64,000 bases of DNA from Paenibacillus hexagrammi (GCF_021513275.1 NZ_CP090978.1:1860001-1924000); one strand, 5' to 3'. Shown: positions 18,584 to 28,034, numbered from the stretch's first letter. The notes: a model not told the origin generated them from the letters alone. Numbers and translations: made by a program.

Positions 18584-18611
18584 CATAAATCTCAGCCCCT
18601 TCGCATATTTT
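18584..18611 (+). promoter_or_regulatory. Candidate sigma-E sporulation promoter of yqfCD
   Basis: CATAAA (-35-like), 14 bases, CATATTTT (-10-like) resembles the mother-cell sigma-E pattern, about 60 bases before yqfC. In B. subtilis yqfC and yqfD are sigma-E dependent, which agrees. The match is partial. Confidence 0.4.
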
Positions 18612-18673
18612 GGTAGAAGTTTATTTGCTCCTGCCCGTCATCATCATCTTATTAGAGGGGGTACTGCCAAGCT

Positions 18674-18952
18674 ATGCGTCGCTTGACCCGCAAATGGAAC
18701 CAGTTTACGGCCAAAATCCTCGATCTTCCTCAGGACGTGGTACAGGATTTGCCGCGCATCACGATGATTGGCAACGTACAGCTTTACGTGGAAAATCACC
18801 GCGGCGTGCTTCATTTTTCCAGTGAGTCTTTGAGGCTCGAGCTAACAAAAGGAAAGCTGGAAGTGTACGGCAAAGAGCTTGTCATCCGAGCTATTTTATC
18901 TGAAGAAGTATTCATTGAGGGTCTTATAGATGATGTGAGGTATATACCTTAA
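18674..18952 (+). CDS. yqfC: Sporulation protein YqfC
   Basis: 92 residues of the YabP/YqfC fold (DLPRITMIGNVQLYVENHRGVLHFSSESLRLEL, then GKELVIRAILSEEVFIEGLIDDVRY). YqfC is a mother-cell sporulation protein of unknown molecular role whose gene always precedes yqfD. The ribosome site (GAGGGGG) is somewhat distant, so the start is less certain. Confidence 0.93.
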   Translation: MRRLTRKWNQFTAKILDLPQDVVQDLPRITMIGNVQLYVENHRGVLHFSSESLRLELTKGKLEVYGKELVIRAILSEEVFIEGLIDDVRYIP

Positions 18953-18988
18953 TCAGGAATTTGTGAAGAAAGCGGGAGGTCTGTTGAG

Positions 18989-20183
18989 ATGAAGCAATCC
19001 ATGTTCATTGCTCGAATCCGGGGGTATGTTCGCATAGAGCTGCGGGGAAAAGATTGCGAGAGATTAATTAACCCCATCATGGAGAAAGGAATCTCCATGT
19101 GGGACATACGGCCGAAGGACCGGAACAACATGGAGCTCTGCATCATGGTGAAAGATTTCTTCAGTCTTCGCCCGATTTTGAAAGGGACAGGCTGCAAGCT
19201 GCATGTTCTGGAACGGTTTGGCTTTCCTTTTTTTCTGGACAAACTCGGAAGAAGAAAGATATTCATTGGGGGCTTACTGACCTTCGTCATCGCTTTATAC
19301 GTGCTTACGTCTATGGTATGGCAAATTAGTATTGAAGGTAACGAGCAAATTACCAAAGCGGAGATCATGCAGGCTGCTTCTCAGCAGGGCATACATAAAT
19401 TTCAATGGAAATTCCGCATGAAGAGCTCTGAAGAGCTTTCTCGAGAAATTCAAAACATGCTCCCCCGAGCAGCGTGGGTAGGGGTCGAGATACGCGGGAC
19501 ACATGTTGTCATTAAAGTGGTAGAGGCAACAATACCGGATAAGAACCCGCTGATGAATCCGCGTAATTTAGTAGCCTCTAAGAATGCGCTTGTTACAGAA
19601 ATCTATTCTGACAGAGGGCGGCCGATGGTTAAGCCGAATACGTATGTCCGTAAAGGGGACGTGCTGATCTCAGGAATTATCGGCGATGAAGAGAACAGCC
19701 AGGTTGTCGTGGCAAGCGGAAAGGTGAAGGGGATTGTCTGGTATACCTCACATATTGAAGCTCCTCTCACGAAAAGCTACAAGGCTTATACGGGCGAGTC
19801 ATCGTATCGCAGATATCTGGTTTTTGGAACCAGAGCTCTTCAGCTTACAGGCTACGGCAAGCTTCCATATGAGGCATCGGAAATCATCCCGAACAGGAAG
19901 AAGCTTCAGCTAGGCGCATTTACACTGCCGGTTGGCTGGCTTTCCGAGAAGGTTATGGAGGGTTCAAATGATCAATGAACCCATCGATCTGGATACTGCG
20001 AAGAAGGCTGGTTTGGAGCAAGCAAGAGCCCGGCTTTTGGCTGCTTCTGGAAGCGATTCGCGCATTGTAGGTGAAAAAATTTTGCATGAGAAAACAGAGA
20101 ATGGTAAAGTTTATATGGAAGTACATTTCGAAGTGGAAGAATATATAACCGAAGAGCAACCAATTGTCACACAAGGAGAATGA
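18989..20183 (+). pseudogene. yqfD: Sporulation protein YqfD, reading frame split by a +1 indel
   Basis: The first part (18989-19978, 329 aa) is a YqfD N-terminus with an SPRY-like soluble domain, a transmembrane segment (IFIGGLLTFVIALYVLTSMVW) and the external domain up to TLPVGWLSEKVME. The frame then ends at TGA 19976. The remaining YqfD C-terminus (IDLDTAKKAGLEQARA, then VYMEVHFEVEEYI) continues in the next frame to 20183. Removing one G from the GGG at 19960-19962 rejoins them into 397 residues, the family's normal length. ATG 19968 with GGAGGG before it could also allow separate coupled translation of the tail. YqfD (SpoIV-linked) acts in the mother cell during sporulation. An artefactual indel is most likely. 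Confidence 0.88.
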
Positions 20184-20189
20184 GGCCTG

Positions 20190-21152
20190 TTGGTAGAAAA
20201 CGTACAAACCGTCAAAGTTGCATTGAAAAATCCTGCTGAGGGACTTGCGCTGTTTGGACCGCAAGACAAGTTTCTGCATTTGATCGAAAGGGAAATAACT
20301 GCGCAAATCTATACGCGTGAAGCGGAAATAACGATTCAAGGGGCTGCTGCCGAAGTGAACTCGCTTCAGCAGCTTTTTGAGGTTCTTGTTCAATTGATCC
20401 GCAATAACTACACGTTGACAGAACGAGATATTTTGTATGCCGTCGAGCTGGCCAAGCAAATGAAGGCCGATCAGTTGCTCGAGCTGTACAAGGGTGAAAT
20501 TACAACAACTCATCGCGGCAAGCCGATCAGAGTGAAAACTATTGGTCAGAGGCAGTATGTAGCCACGATTAAAAAGAAAGACATTGTCTTTGGAATCGGT
20601 CCAGCAGGTACCGGTAAGACCTATTTGGCCGTCGTGCTGGCGGTTGCCGCGTTAAAAGAAGGCCAAGTGAAGCGAATTGTGCTTACCCGTCCTGCTGTTG
20701 AAGCAGGGGAGAGTCTAGGGTTTCTGCCAGGTGATCTACAGGAAAAAGTTGACCCGTATTTGCGACCATTGTATGATGCTCTTAACGACGTATTGGGTCC
20801 CGAGCAGGTTGCGAAGTCTCTGGAGCGGGGATTGATCGAGATTGCCCCTCTCGCCTACATGAGAGGTCGTACGCTCGATGATTCGTTTATTATTCTGGAT
20901 GAAGCCCAAAATACGACGCCGGAACAAATGAAAATGTTTCTCACGCGACTTGGTTTTGGTTCTAAAATGGTAATAACCGGAGATGTCACACAGATCGATT
21001 TGCCGCGTGGAAAATCCTCGGGACTTGTTGAAGCGCAGCGAATTTTGAACAGTATTGCTGAAATTGGGTTTATCCACTTTGATGAACAGGACGTTGTACG
21101 TCATTCACTCGTTCAAAAGATTATTGTTGCCTATAACGAAGCGAATGACTAA
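20190..21152 (+). CDS. phoH: PhoH family protein (ATPase)
   Basis: 320 residues. The RNA-binding-like N-terminal region precedes the PhoH P-loop domain with Walker A GIGPAGTGKTYLAVV near residue 137, Walker B FIILDEAQNTTPEQMKMFLTRLG, and the family motif ITGDVTQIDLP. The TTG start follows AAGGAG 11 bases upstream. The role is possibly RNA metabolism linked to YbeY. It lies between yqfD and pgpH, as in Bacillus. Confidence 0.96.
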   Translation: MVENVQTVKVALKNPAEGLALFGPQDKFLHLIEREITAQIYTREAEITIQGAAAEVNSLQQLFEVLVQLIRNNYTLTERDILYAVELAKQMKADQLLELYKGEITTTHRGKPIRVKTIGQRQYVATIKKKDIVFGIGPAGTGKTYLAVVLAVAALKEGQVKRIVLTRPAVEAGESLGFLPGDLQEKVDPYLRPLYDALNDVLGPEQVAKSLERGLIEIAPLAYMRGRTLDDSFIILDEAQNTTPEQMKMFLTRLGFGSKMVITGDVTQIDLPRGKSSGLVEAQRILNSIAEIGFIHFDEQDVVRHSLVQKIIVAYNEAND

Positions 21153-21195
21153 GAGTTAGAATGTTTGATTTGTAGAGAGGAATGAGACCTCCGAG

Positions 21196-23421
21196 ATGAA
21201 GAATGAAGTGCAGATTAAAGGCAAATTTCATTATCGGCTGATCGGATGGAAATACAGCAACTGGGTGCGTGCCTTGTTATTTCTCCTCCTGGCTCTACTG
21301 TTTTATGGATCTCTGTATACGAAGCTTGTCCCACAGGTCTACGATATACAGCTTGGAGCGATTAGTGAGAAGACGATATATGCACCGAGGCAAATCGAGA
21401 ATGCAGTTGCCACCGAGCAGGCCAAGGAAGACGCCGCCAAGCGGGTACAGCCGGTTTACCAGGTTGTAAACCTTAGGAACGATGCACTGATTGACGCGAT
21501 TTTTGACAGGCTTCTTCTGATTAACAGTGATGAAGAAGTGAAATTTGATGACAAAGTGAGTATATACAGACGTGTAATTCCGCAATTAATCAGTGATTTA
21601 GAGAGCGAATCCATTAAGTCTCTGCAAGCCAGCGGCCAATATAATGATCAGCTGATGGAGCAGATCAGCCAAGGGTTAACGGAGCAGCAGTATAAGCTCC
21701 CCGAGGAAGCGTATTTTAAGCTTCCTAGATTAACCAAAGAGGACTTGGCCGCCATGCTTCCAGTCACGAAAGATATCGTGTCCAAGTTAATGAACGATCA
21801 AATTTTGGATGCTCAGCCTGCTCGCGCTAAAGTGGCCGAGCTTGTCAATACTTCACCTCTTACGAAGAATACGACAAGGGAAATGGTAACTGAAATCGCG
21901 CGGGCAGTCATTACGCCGAACAAGTTTTATGACCAAAAAGGCACCGATGACGCAAGGGGACAAGCAAGAGAAAGTGTAAAGCCGGTCTTTATCAACAAGA
22001 ATGAAGTGCTGGTCAATGAAGGCGACGTAATAACGGAAGAAATCTATGCCAGGCTAGATACGTTGGAGCTGCTGAAAGATAAAGCGAACCATCTTCCACA
22101 GTTGGGATTAGTTATTTTGTCTATTTTGCTGTCCTTTGTTATGGTGATGTTCGTGAAGCAGAGTGTTTTACCTATCCAATACAACAACTCGCAGTTAGTG
22201 ATGCTACTGCTAATATTTATCATTAATACAGCTGCGATGAAAATTATATCGTTAGGTCAAAACCTGGACTACCCACATATCGGATACTTGGCTCCAACCG
22301 CTCTTGGAAGCGTTTTGATCGCGATATTATTGGATGCGCCGATTGCTTTTATTTCTTCCGTTCTTTTTTCCTTAATGGCGAGCATCATTTTTAATACCGA
22401 GCATGTGCAGTTGTTTGATTTTAGATACGGGCTTGTCAGTCTGGTCATCTGTTTTAGCGCTGTGTTTGCTATCCAGCGTGCCAGTCAACGCGCAACAATA
22501 TTAAAAGCCGGTCTTATGATCTCGTTCTTTTCTATGTTAACCATTACTTCGGTTATGCTGCTGGAGGATCAATGGACGCAGAAGGATGCTTTGTTTTCGC
22601 TGTCGTTTGCAGCTGCCGGAGGACTGCTTACAGCCGTATTCGTCATTGGACTGCTGCCTTTCTTTGAAGCTGCTTTCGGGATTCTGTCTCCATTGAAGCT
22701 GGTGGAGCTGTCGAATCCGAACCATCCGCTTCTCCGTAAGCTGCTTACAGAGACGCCGGGTACTTACCATCATAGTGTTATGGTCGGGAATTTGTCCGAA
22801 GCTGCTGCCGAATCGATCGGTGCAGACGGTCTGCTGTGCAGGGTAGGCTCTTACTATCACGACGTCGGGAAAACCAAAAGGCCAAGCTATTTTATCGAGA
22901 ATCAGACGAACATTGAGAACCCACACGACCGTATCGATCCGAACCTAAGCAAATCCATCATTATTGCACATCCTCGTGATGGCGTGGAGATGCTGAAGGA
23001 GTTTAAAATGCCGAAACCGATTCGCGACATTGCGGAACAGCATCATGGTACGACTTTGCTGCATTACTTCTACCACAAAGCAGTCAAGCAGGCGGAGGAG
23101 GAAGGAAGCGACAAAGAGTATCGGGAAGAGGATTTCCGCTATCCGGGTCCTAAAGCACAGTCCAAAGAGGCGGCGATTGTCGGAATTGCCGATAGTGTGG
23201 AAGCCGCTGTTCGGTCACTTAGAAATCCGACACTCGAGCAGATCGATTCGATGGTTCATAAAATTATTAAATCCCGGTTGGACGACGGTCAATTTAACGA
23301 GTGCGACCTGACGCTCAAGGAATTGGATACGATCGCCAAAACGCTGAATGAGACGCTGCTTGGTATCTTCCACTCCAGGATTGAATACCCAAGCGAACTA
23401 GCGCCCAAAAAGGCAAATTAA
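21196..23421 (+). CDS. pgpH: c-di-AMP phosphodiesterase PgpH (7TMR-HDED/HD domain)
   Basis: 741 residues. A first transmembrane segment (about 25-45), a large extracellular 7TMR-HDED domain (about 50-295), then seven hydrophobic helices (about 300-490) and a cytosolic HD phosphohydrolase domain with HHSVMVGNL, the metal-binding HD in YYHDVGK, and HPRDG and EQHHG histidines. PgpH hydrolyses c-di-AMP to pApA in potassium and turgor control. It is YqfF in Bacillus and is followed by ybeY. Confidence 0.96.
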   Translation: MKNEVQIKGKFHYRLIGWKYSNWVRALLFLLLALLFYGSLYTKLVPQVYDIQLGAISEKTIYAPRQIENAVATEQAKEDAAKRVQPVYQVVNLRNDALIDAIFDRLLLINSDEEVKFDDKVSIYRRVIPQLISDLESESIKSLQASGQYNDQLMEQISQGLTEQQYKLPEEAYFKLPRLTKEDLAAMLPVTKDIVSKLMNDQILDAQPARAKVAELVNTSPLTKNTTREMVTEIARAVITPNKFYDQKGTDDARGQARESVKPVFINKNEVLVNEGDVITEEIYARLDTLELLKDKANHLPQLGLVILSILLSFVMVMFVKQSVLPIQYNNSQLVMLLLIFIINTAAMKIISLGQNLDYPHIGYLAPTALGSVLIAILLDAPIAFISSVLFSLMASIIFNTEHVQLFDFRYGLVSLVICFSAVFAIQRASQRATILKAGLMISFFSMLTITSVMLLEDQWTQKDALFSLSFAAAGGLLTAVFVIGLLPFFEAAFGILSPLKLVELSNPNHPLLRKLLTETPGTYHHSVMVGNLSEAAAESIGADGLLCRVGSYYHDVGKTKRPSYFIENQTNIENPHDRIDPNLSKSIIIAHPRDGVEMLKEFKMPKPIRDIAEQHHGTTLLHYFYHKAVKQAEEEGSDKEYREEDFRYPGPKAQSKEAAIVGIADSVEAAVRSLRNPTLEQIDSMVHKIIKSRLDDGQFNECDLTLKELDTIAKTLNETLLGIFHSRIEYPSELAPKKAN

Positions 23422-23456
23422 TAAGCAGTTGACAGCAATTCAATTGGAGGTGCCTT

Positions 23457-23987
23457 ATGACAGGCGATTTAACACTTGAGTGGAGCAGCGAGCAAGAGAT
23501 AAGAGAAATAACACCTAGCTTTATTGCTAAGCTGGAGGAACTTCTTCGTCTGGCTGGTGAGCAGGAGAATGTAACTGTGGGCGAAGTCGCCCTTACATTT
23601 GTTGATGATGATGCTATTCATGAACTGAATAAGCAGTATCGCGGAATGGACAAACCGACGGATGTGCTTTCCTTTGCAATGAGTGAATTCGGCGAGGATG
23701 AGATTGAGATTAACTATGAGGATGACGGAGACTCGCTGCTCGACGAGGAAGGCGAAGACGATGTCGCGGAGGCGTTCATTGAGCCTCTAGGTGATATCAT
23801 TATTTCGGTTCCCCGCGCTATTGAGCAAGCCGAGGAATACGGCCACTCTGTTGATAGAGAGCTCGGATTCTTGTTCGTTCATGGTTTTCTACATTTGATC
23901 GGATATGATCATCAGTCAGAAGAAGAAGAAAAAGTCATGTTTGCCAAGCAAGAGGCGATCCTGCAAAAGGCAGGCTTGATGCGATAA
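23457..23987 (+). CDS. ybeY: rRNA maturation RNase YbeY
   Basis: 176 residues. The zinc endoribonuclease motif HGFLHLIGYDH (H-x3-H-x5-H) is near residue 142, and the conserved YRGMDKPTDVLSFA precedes it. An acidic insertion (DEIEINYEDDGDSLLDEEGEDD, given here in parts: residues about 80-102) lengthens it compared with shorter relatives. YbeY matures 16S rRNA 3' ends. AGGAGG precedes ATG 23457, and the stop overlaps the dgkA start by one base (TAATG). Confidence 0.96.
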   Translation: MTGDLTLEWSSEQEIREITPSFIAKLEELLRLAGEQENVTVGEVALTFVDDDAIHELNKQYRGMDKPTDVLSFAMSEFGEDEIEINYEDDGDSLLDEEGEDDVAEAFIEPLGDIIISVPRAIEQAEEYGHSVDRELGFLFVHGFLHLIGYDHQSEEEEKVMFAKQEAILQKAGLMR

Positions 23988-24691
23988 TGGCCGGCGGCTT
24001 CCGCAATTGGCGCAGGAGCTTCCGTTACGCGTATGAAGGAATTAAATATGCTTTAGACACGCAGCGCAATATGAAATTCCATTTTTGCGTTGCGTTTCTT
24101 GTTCTGTTGGCCGCATTATTGTGCCGATTGCCTAAAACAGATATTCTGTTTATTTTATTGGCGGTAACACTGATGATTGTGACAGAGCTGATCAATACGG
24201 CAATTGAAAAAACAGTGGATTTGGCAATGCCAGACCGCCATCCATTAGCGAAGATAGCCAAGGACGTCGCTGCGGCGTCCGTATTAGTTTCAGCCGGCTT
24301 CGCCGTGATTGTGGGGATGGTCGTGTTCTATGAACCGCTGGACCTTTTGTTCAGGCGATCGAAGCTGCAAGATACCCCCGTGACGGCAGGAACAATATGG
24401 GTTCTTATTGCGCTTGTGGTTCTCACCGTGATTGTCATCGAGACACGCTTCTCTGACAAAGGAAAGCTTGTTCGTCCCAGTCTTTTGTCGGCAATCGCCT
24501 TTGCGGTGTCAACCGTTATTGCTATATTTACAGGGATCACAATCGCCGCGCTGCTTGCCTATCTGTTAGCTTTCATGATATCTATGATTTTATATGATAA
24601 AAAAACACGTCCATTCGCACCGCTGTTCATGGGAGCTGTGATCGGAGCGGCGGTCGTCATTTTAGCATTTGCATGCTATCAATTTATGTAG
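23987..24691 (+). CDS. dgkA: Undecaprenol/diacylglycerol kinase DgkA with C-terminal membrane extension
   Basis: Residues 1-115 are a DgkA-type integral-membrane lipid kinase (FRYAYEGIKYALDTQRN, then TELINTAIEKTVDL and the MPDRHPLAKIAKDVAAASVL motif). In Gram-positives it phosphorylates undecaprenol to recycle the cell-wall lipid carrier. Residues 130-234 add about four further hydrophobic segments not found in the usual 120-130 aa enzyme. It is translationally coupled to ybeY and cdd. Confidence 0.92.
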   Translation: MAGGFRNWRRSFRYAYEGIKYALDTQRNMKFHFCVAFLVLLAALLCRLPKTDILFILLAVTLMIVTELINTAIEKTVDLAMPDRHPLAKIAKDVAAASVLVSAGFAVIVGMVVFYEPLDLLFRRSKLQDTPVTAGTIWVLIALVVLTVIVIETRFSDKGKLVRPSLLSAIAFAVSTVIAIFTGITIAALLAYLLAFMISMILYDKKTRPFAPLFMGAVIGAAVVILAFACYQFM

Positions 24692-24701
24692 GAAGGCTGG
24701 G

Positions 24702-25127
24702 ATGTATATGAATGCTCAACAATTACTTCAATCTGCTGCAGAAGCTAGAAATAGAGCGTACACCCCTTATTCCCATTTTAAAGTCGGAGCCGCGCTTCTA
24801 GGAGCTGACGGTCAGATTCATATGGGATGCAACATCGAGAATGCCGCTTATGGTCCGACGAACTGTGCAGAACGGACCGCTCTCTTTCGCGCGGTAGCTG
24901 ACGGCCATTCGCCAAAGTCTTTTCATGCTATTGCAGTCATTGGAGATACCGAAGATCCTATTGCTCCTTGTGGAGTCTGCCGCCAAGTGTTGGTTGAGCT
25001 TTGCCGGCCGGATATGCCTGTTTACCTGGGCAATTTGAAGGGTGAGATGCTGAAAACAACCGTGGCTGAGCTGCTTCCCGGAGCGTTTACACCTAAAGAT
25101 TTACAATCATTGGAGGAACAAGAGTGA
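24702..25127 (+). CDS. cdd: Cytidine deaminase
   Basis: The homotetrameric zinc enzyme deaminating cytidine and deoxycytidine. The active-site motifs [17 protein letters not shown] (Cys zinc ligand and catalytic Glu) and [11 protein letters not shown] (two Cys zinc ligands) are intact; about 141 aa. ATG 24702 (or the nearby ATG 24708) is preferred to the TTG at 24669 because GGAAGG lies just before it. Its end overlaps the era start (GTGA). Confidence 0.96.
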   Translation: MYMNAQQLLQSAAEARNRAYTPYSHFKVGAALLGADGQIHMGCNIENAAYGPTNCAERTALFRAVADGHSPKSFHAIAVIGDTEDPIAPCGVCRQVLVELCRPDMPVYLGNLKGEMLKTTVAELLPGAFTPKDLQSLEEQE

Positions 25128-26023
25128 GTAAAAAAGAATTTAAGTCAGGATTCGTGGCGATCATCGGCCGGCCGAATGTCGGCAAATCAACATTGATGAA
25201 TCATATTATCGGCCAGAAGATTGCCATTATGTCGGACAAACCGCAAACGACACGTAACAAAATTCACGGCGTCTATACGTCCGAAAACGGTCAAATTGTA
25301 TTTCTCGATACCCCGGGAATCCATAAACCCACATCAAAGCTCGGGGATTATATGAGTAAGGTTGCGCACGGTACTCTTGGTGAAGTGGATGCCGTACTTT
25401 TCTTAGTAGACGTAGCCGAAGGTATCGGAGGCGGAGACCGGTACATCATAGAGCAGCTGAAGCGGGTGGAAACGCCGGTTATCCTCGTTTTGAATAAAAT
25501 TGATAAAGTGCACCCGGAAGATCTGCTTCCTATCATTGTCAATTATAAAGATTTGTATCCTTTTGCTGAAATCGTTCCGATCTCCGCATTACAAGGCAGT
25601 AATGTGACAACGCTGCTGGAGCAGATTGTTAAATATTTGCCGGAGGGACCTCAATATTATCCTGCCGATCAAGTGACCGATCATCCGGAGCAATTTGTTT
25701 GCGCCGAGCTGATCAGGGAAAAAATCCTTCATATGACGAGGGAAGAGATTCCGCATTCAATTGCTGTTCAAATTGAAGATATGCGAGTCGAGGAGAATGG
25801 ATTAGTGCGAATTTCTGCGGTCATTTTCGTAGAAAGAGATTCGCAAAAAGGGATTATTATTGGCAAGCAAGGCAGCCTTCTTAAGGAAATCGGCAAGCAA
25901 GCGAGACATGATATGGAAGCGCTCCTCGGCTCCAAGACGTTTCTGGAGCTGTGGGTAAAGGTGAAGAAGGATTGGCGCAATCATGAGCGCGTTCTGCGTG
26001 ATTTGGGCTTTCGCAATGAGTAA
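25124..26023 (+). CDS. era: GTPase Era
   Basis: 299 residues. G1 [10 protein letters not shown]2 TTRNKIHG, G3 DTPGIHKP, G4 NKID, and a C-terminal KH domain with the [15 protein letters not shown] loop. Era binds the 3' end of 16S rRNA during 30S assembly. The GTG start overlaps the cdd stop, and yqzL and recO follow as in Bacillus. Confidence 0.97.
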   Translation: MSKKEFKSGFVAIIGRPNVGKSTLMNHIIGQKIAIMSDKPQTTRNKIHGVYTSENGQIVFLDTPGIHKPTSKLGDYMSKVAHGTLGEVDAVLFLVDVAEGIGGGDRYIIEQLKRVETPVILVLNKIDKVHPEDLLPIIVNYKDLYPFAEIVPISALQGSNVTTLLEQIVKYLPEGPQYYPADQVTDHPEQFVCAELIREKILHMTREEIPHSIAVQIEDMRVEENGLVRISAVIFVERDSQKGIIIGKQGSLLKEIGKQARHDMEALLGSKTFLELWVKVKKDWRNHERVLRDLGFRNE

Positions 26024-26106
26024 ATAGTGCCAGTTATTGCTTCGCATAGTTCAGCCTCTCGTGTACCATCCTAAGTACATCACGATCGATGGGGAGGATG
26101 CTGAAC

Positions 26107-26262
26107 ATGAAAGACTTTTCGTGGAAGTATTTTTCAATGACCGGTGATGTGGATGCCTACCTGCTTTACAAACAGGTTGCCGGGGCAGCTGATACTGCTC
26201 CAGAAGTTCAGGTAGAAGACCAAAGTAACGAAGAGCCGCTGGATATTCAGGAACTTAGCTAA
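26107..26262 (+). CDS. yqzL: YqzL family small protein
   Basis: 51 residues beginning MKDFSWKYFSMTGDVDAYLLYK, nearly the full YqzL consensus, followed by an acidic tail. A strong GGGGAGG site is 10 bases before ATG 26107; the in-frame ATG 26098 is too close to it. It sits between era and recO, exactly as in B. subtilis. The function is unknown. Confidence 0.92.
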   Translation: MKDFSWKYFSMTGDVDAYLLYKQVAGAADTAPEVQVEDQSNEEPLDIQELS

Positions 26263-26291
26263 ATCTCCCGCGGTACTATGGGGGAAGAATA

Positions 26292-27041
26292 GTGCTTCGC
26301 AGCTTACAAGGGATTGTTCTCCGTAGTATGGACTATGGAGAAGGGAATAAAATCATAAGCCTCTTCACGCCTGAATTGGGAAAGGTAAGCCTAATGGCTA
26401 GAGGCGCGAAAAAAGTGAAGAGCAGACATGCCGCCGTTACGCAGCTATTTACGTACGGCGATTTTGTGTTTTTCAAAGCTGGCGGACAGATGGGCACCCT
26501 CAATCATGGTGAAATTGTCGAAGCTCATCATAAATTGAGAGAAGACCTTTACATGTCCGCTTACGCCTCTTATTTGGTTGAAATGACGGATCGGATGCTT
26601 GGGGATGAAGAAGGCAGTGCCTATTTATTCGAGCAGCTAAAGGCAGGGCTTACTGCTATCGAATCCGAGAAAGATATGCAAATTGTGGTTCATCTGTATG
26701 AAATGAAAATGTTTGAATTAGCCGGATATTTACCCGTAACTGATGCTTGTGCTGCTTGCGGTAACCATATGGAGCTCACCATGTTCAGTCCTTCACTTGG
26801 AGGATGCTTATGTGCCCGCTGCCGATTTAAGGACAATCAGGCCATTGCTATATCTGAAGGAACGCTTAAGCTTCTGAGACTGTTCACCCGTATGGATATC
26901 CGGCGACTTGGTTCTGTTCAAGTAAAGCCAGAAACGAAAACGGAGCTTAAGATTTGTATGAGAAGCTATATGGATTTTCATATCGGCATACAGTGGAAAT
27001 CTCGCAGCTTCATAGAGCAAATGGAGGAATACGACATATAA
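26292..27041 (+). CDS. recO: DNA repair protein RecO
   Basis: 249 residues. The N-terminal OB fold (LQGIVLRSMDYGEGNKIISLFTP, quoted in part) is followed by a helical domain and a four-Cys zinc site (ACAACG, then CLCARC). RecO loads RecA with RecR in the RecFOR pathway. GTG start at 26292 after GGGGGAAG. Confidence 0.95.
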   Translation: MLRSLQGIVLRSMDYGEGNKIISLFTPELGKVSLMARGAKKVKSRHAAVTQLFTYGDFVFFKAGGQMGTLNHGEIVEAHHKLREDLYMSAYASYLVEMTDRMLGDEEGSAYLFEQLKAGLTAIESEKDMQIVVHLYEMKMFELAGYLPVTDACAACGNHMELTMFSPSLGGCLCARCRFKDNQAIAISEGTLKLLRLFTRMDIRRLGSVQVKPETKTELKICMRSYMDFHIGIQWKSRSFIEQMEEYDI

Positions 27042-27060
27042 CGACATTTATCGCACTCAT

Positions 27061-27089
27061 TTGACACATGTCTTTGCCTTTGATATGAT
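27061..27089 (+). promoter_or_regulatory. Sigma-A promoter upstream of yqfL
   Basis: TTGACA (27061-27066), 17 bases, TATGAT (27084-27089): a near-consensus promoter just after recO. A terminator-like hairpin follows immediately (27101-27143). Confidence 0.85.
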
Positions 27090-27100
27090 TTGGTAAAACG

Positions 27101-27143
27101 TCTCGCCGGCCGCGCAATTTGCGAACTCGGTGAGTTTTTTTGT
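27101..27143 (+). terminator. Terminator-like hairpin in the yqfL leader (possible attenuator)
   Basis: CTCGCCG pairs with CGGTGAG (one G-U), with an inner CGC/GCG pairing around AATTT. The structure is followed by seven Ts. It starts only about 5-10 bases after the predicted transcription start, so it would abort most transcripts unless read-through is regulated. Confidence 0.6.
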
Positions 27144-27218
27144 GCTTTCGTTCTGTTCCGGTAAGTTGTACATACTAATGACAATAGGCAGTCCTTGCTG
27201 AAAGGAGTATCGGATCAT

Positions 27219-28034
27219 TTGGAACATCCATCGTCAACTCGCGTATATGTCGTCTCCGATTCTGTAGGAGAGACCGGGGAATCGGTTGTGCGAGCAGCAG
27301 CCATGCAGTTTTATCCGGCCCAGGTCGAAATCGTGCGTGTTCCTTTTATACAGGAAACCGAAGGCATCGATAAAGTGCTAAATACGGCGCAATCTCAAGG
27401 AGGTATCGTCGTGTTTACGCTCGTGGTACCGGAGCTGAGGCAATATTTGATCGAGCATGCGGGAAAGCTAGACATTTCATACATTGATTTATTAGGTCCA
27501 GTCATGGCTTCATTAGGCAATGCCTTGAATCAGGAGCCACGCAGACAGCCGGGTATGATTCATCCTCTTGACGAGGACTATTTTAAAAAAGTTGAGGCTG
27601 TGGAATTCGCTGTAAAATACGATGACGGCCGAGATTTCAGTGGTATTCAAAAGGCGGATATTGTCCTTGTAGGGGTATCCAGAACGTCGAAAACTCCGCT
27701 CTCCATGTATCTTGCCCACAAAAGCTTTAAAGTGGCCAATGTACCGTTGGTACCCGAGATGCAGCCGCCGGATCGGCTCTATGCAGTGCCTAAAAACAAA
27801 GTAATCGGACTTCGAATAGATCCGGATAAATTGAACATTATCCGTCAGGAGAGGCTCCGGACGCTAGGTCTTGCAGAAAATGCAACCTATGCGAATGTGG
27901 AACGTATAAAACAAGAACTGGAATTCGCGGACAAAATTATGTCGAAGATCGGTTGTGTAGTATTTGATGTCTCGAACCGGGCAGTAGAGGAAACGGCCAG
28001 CTTGATACTAGATTATATCGAAAGGGCTCGATAA
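27219..28034 (+). CDS. yqfL: Pyruvate, phosphate dikinase regulatory protein (bifunctional kinase/phosphorylase)
   Basis: About 271 residues of the DUF299/PPDK-regulatory family: RVYVVSDSVGETGESVVRAA at the N-terminus, the P-loop-like VGVSRTSKTPLSMYLA, and the conserved DxSNRAVEETA C-terminus. It controls PPDK (or PEP synthase) by ADP-dependent phosphorylation and Pi-dependent dephosphorylation. TTG 27219 is preferred because AAAGGAG lies inside any longer version beginning at TTG 27195. glyQS and ccpN, which separate recO from yqfL in B. subtilis, are missing here. Confidence 0.93.
   Translation: MEHPSSTRVYVVSDSVGETGESVVRAAAMQFYPAQVEIVRVPFIQETEGIDKVLNTAQSQGGIVVFTLVVPELRQYLIEHAGKLDISYIDLLGPVMASLGNALNQEPRRQPGMIHPLDEDYFKKVEAVEFAVKYDDGRDFSGIQKADIVLVGVSRTSKTPLSMYLAHKSFKVANVPLVPEMQPPDRLYAVPKNKVIGLRIDPDKLNIIRQERLRTLGLAENATYANVERIKQELEFADKIMSKIGCVVFDVSNRAVEETASLILDYIERAR

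Noticed and set aside
18610..18825. A 71-codon open frame overlapping yqfC
   Set aside because: It has no ribosome site and is out of frame with the clear yqfC homology, which explains the DNA.
27042..27218. Possible T-box or glycine leader left from glyQS
   Set aside because: No specifier stem, T-box motif or gene remnant is seen; only a promoter and a hairpin.
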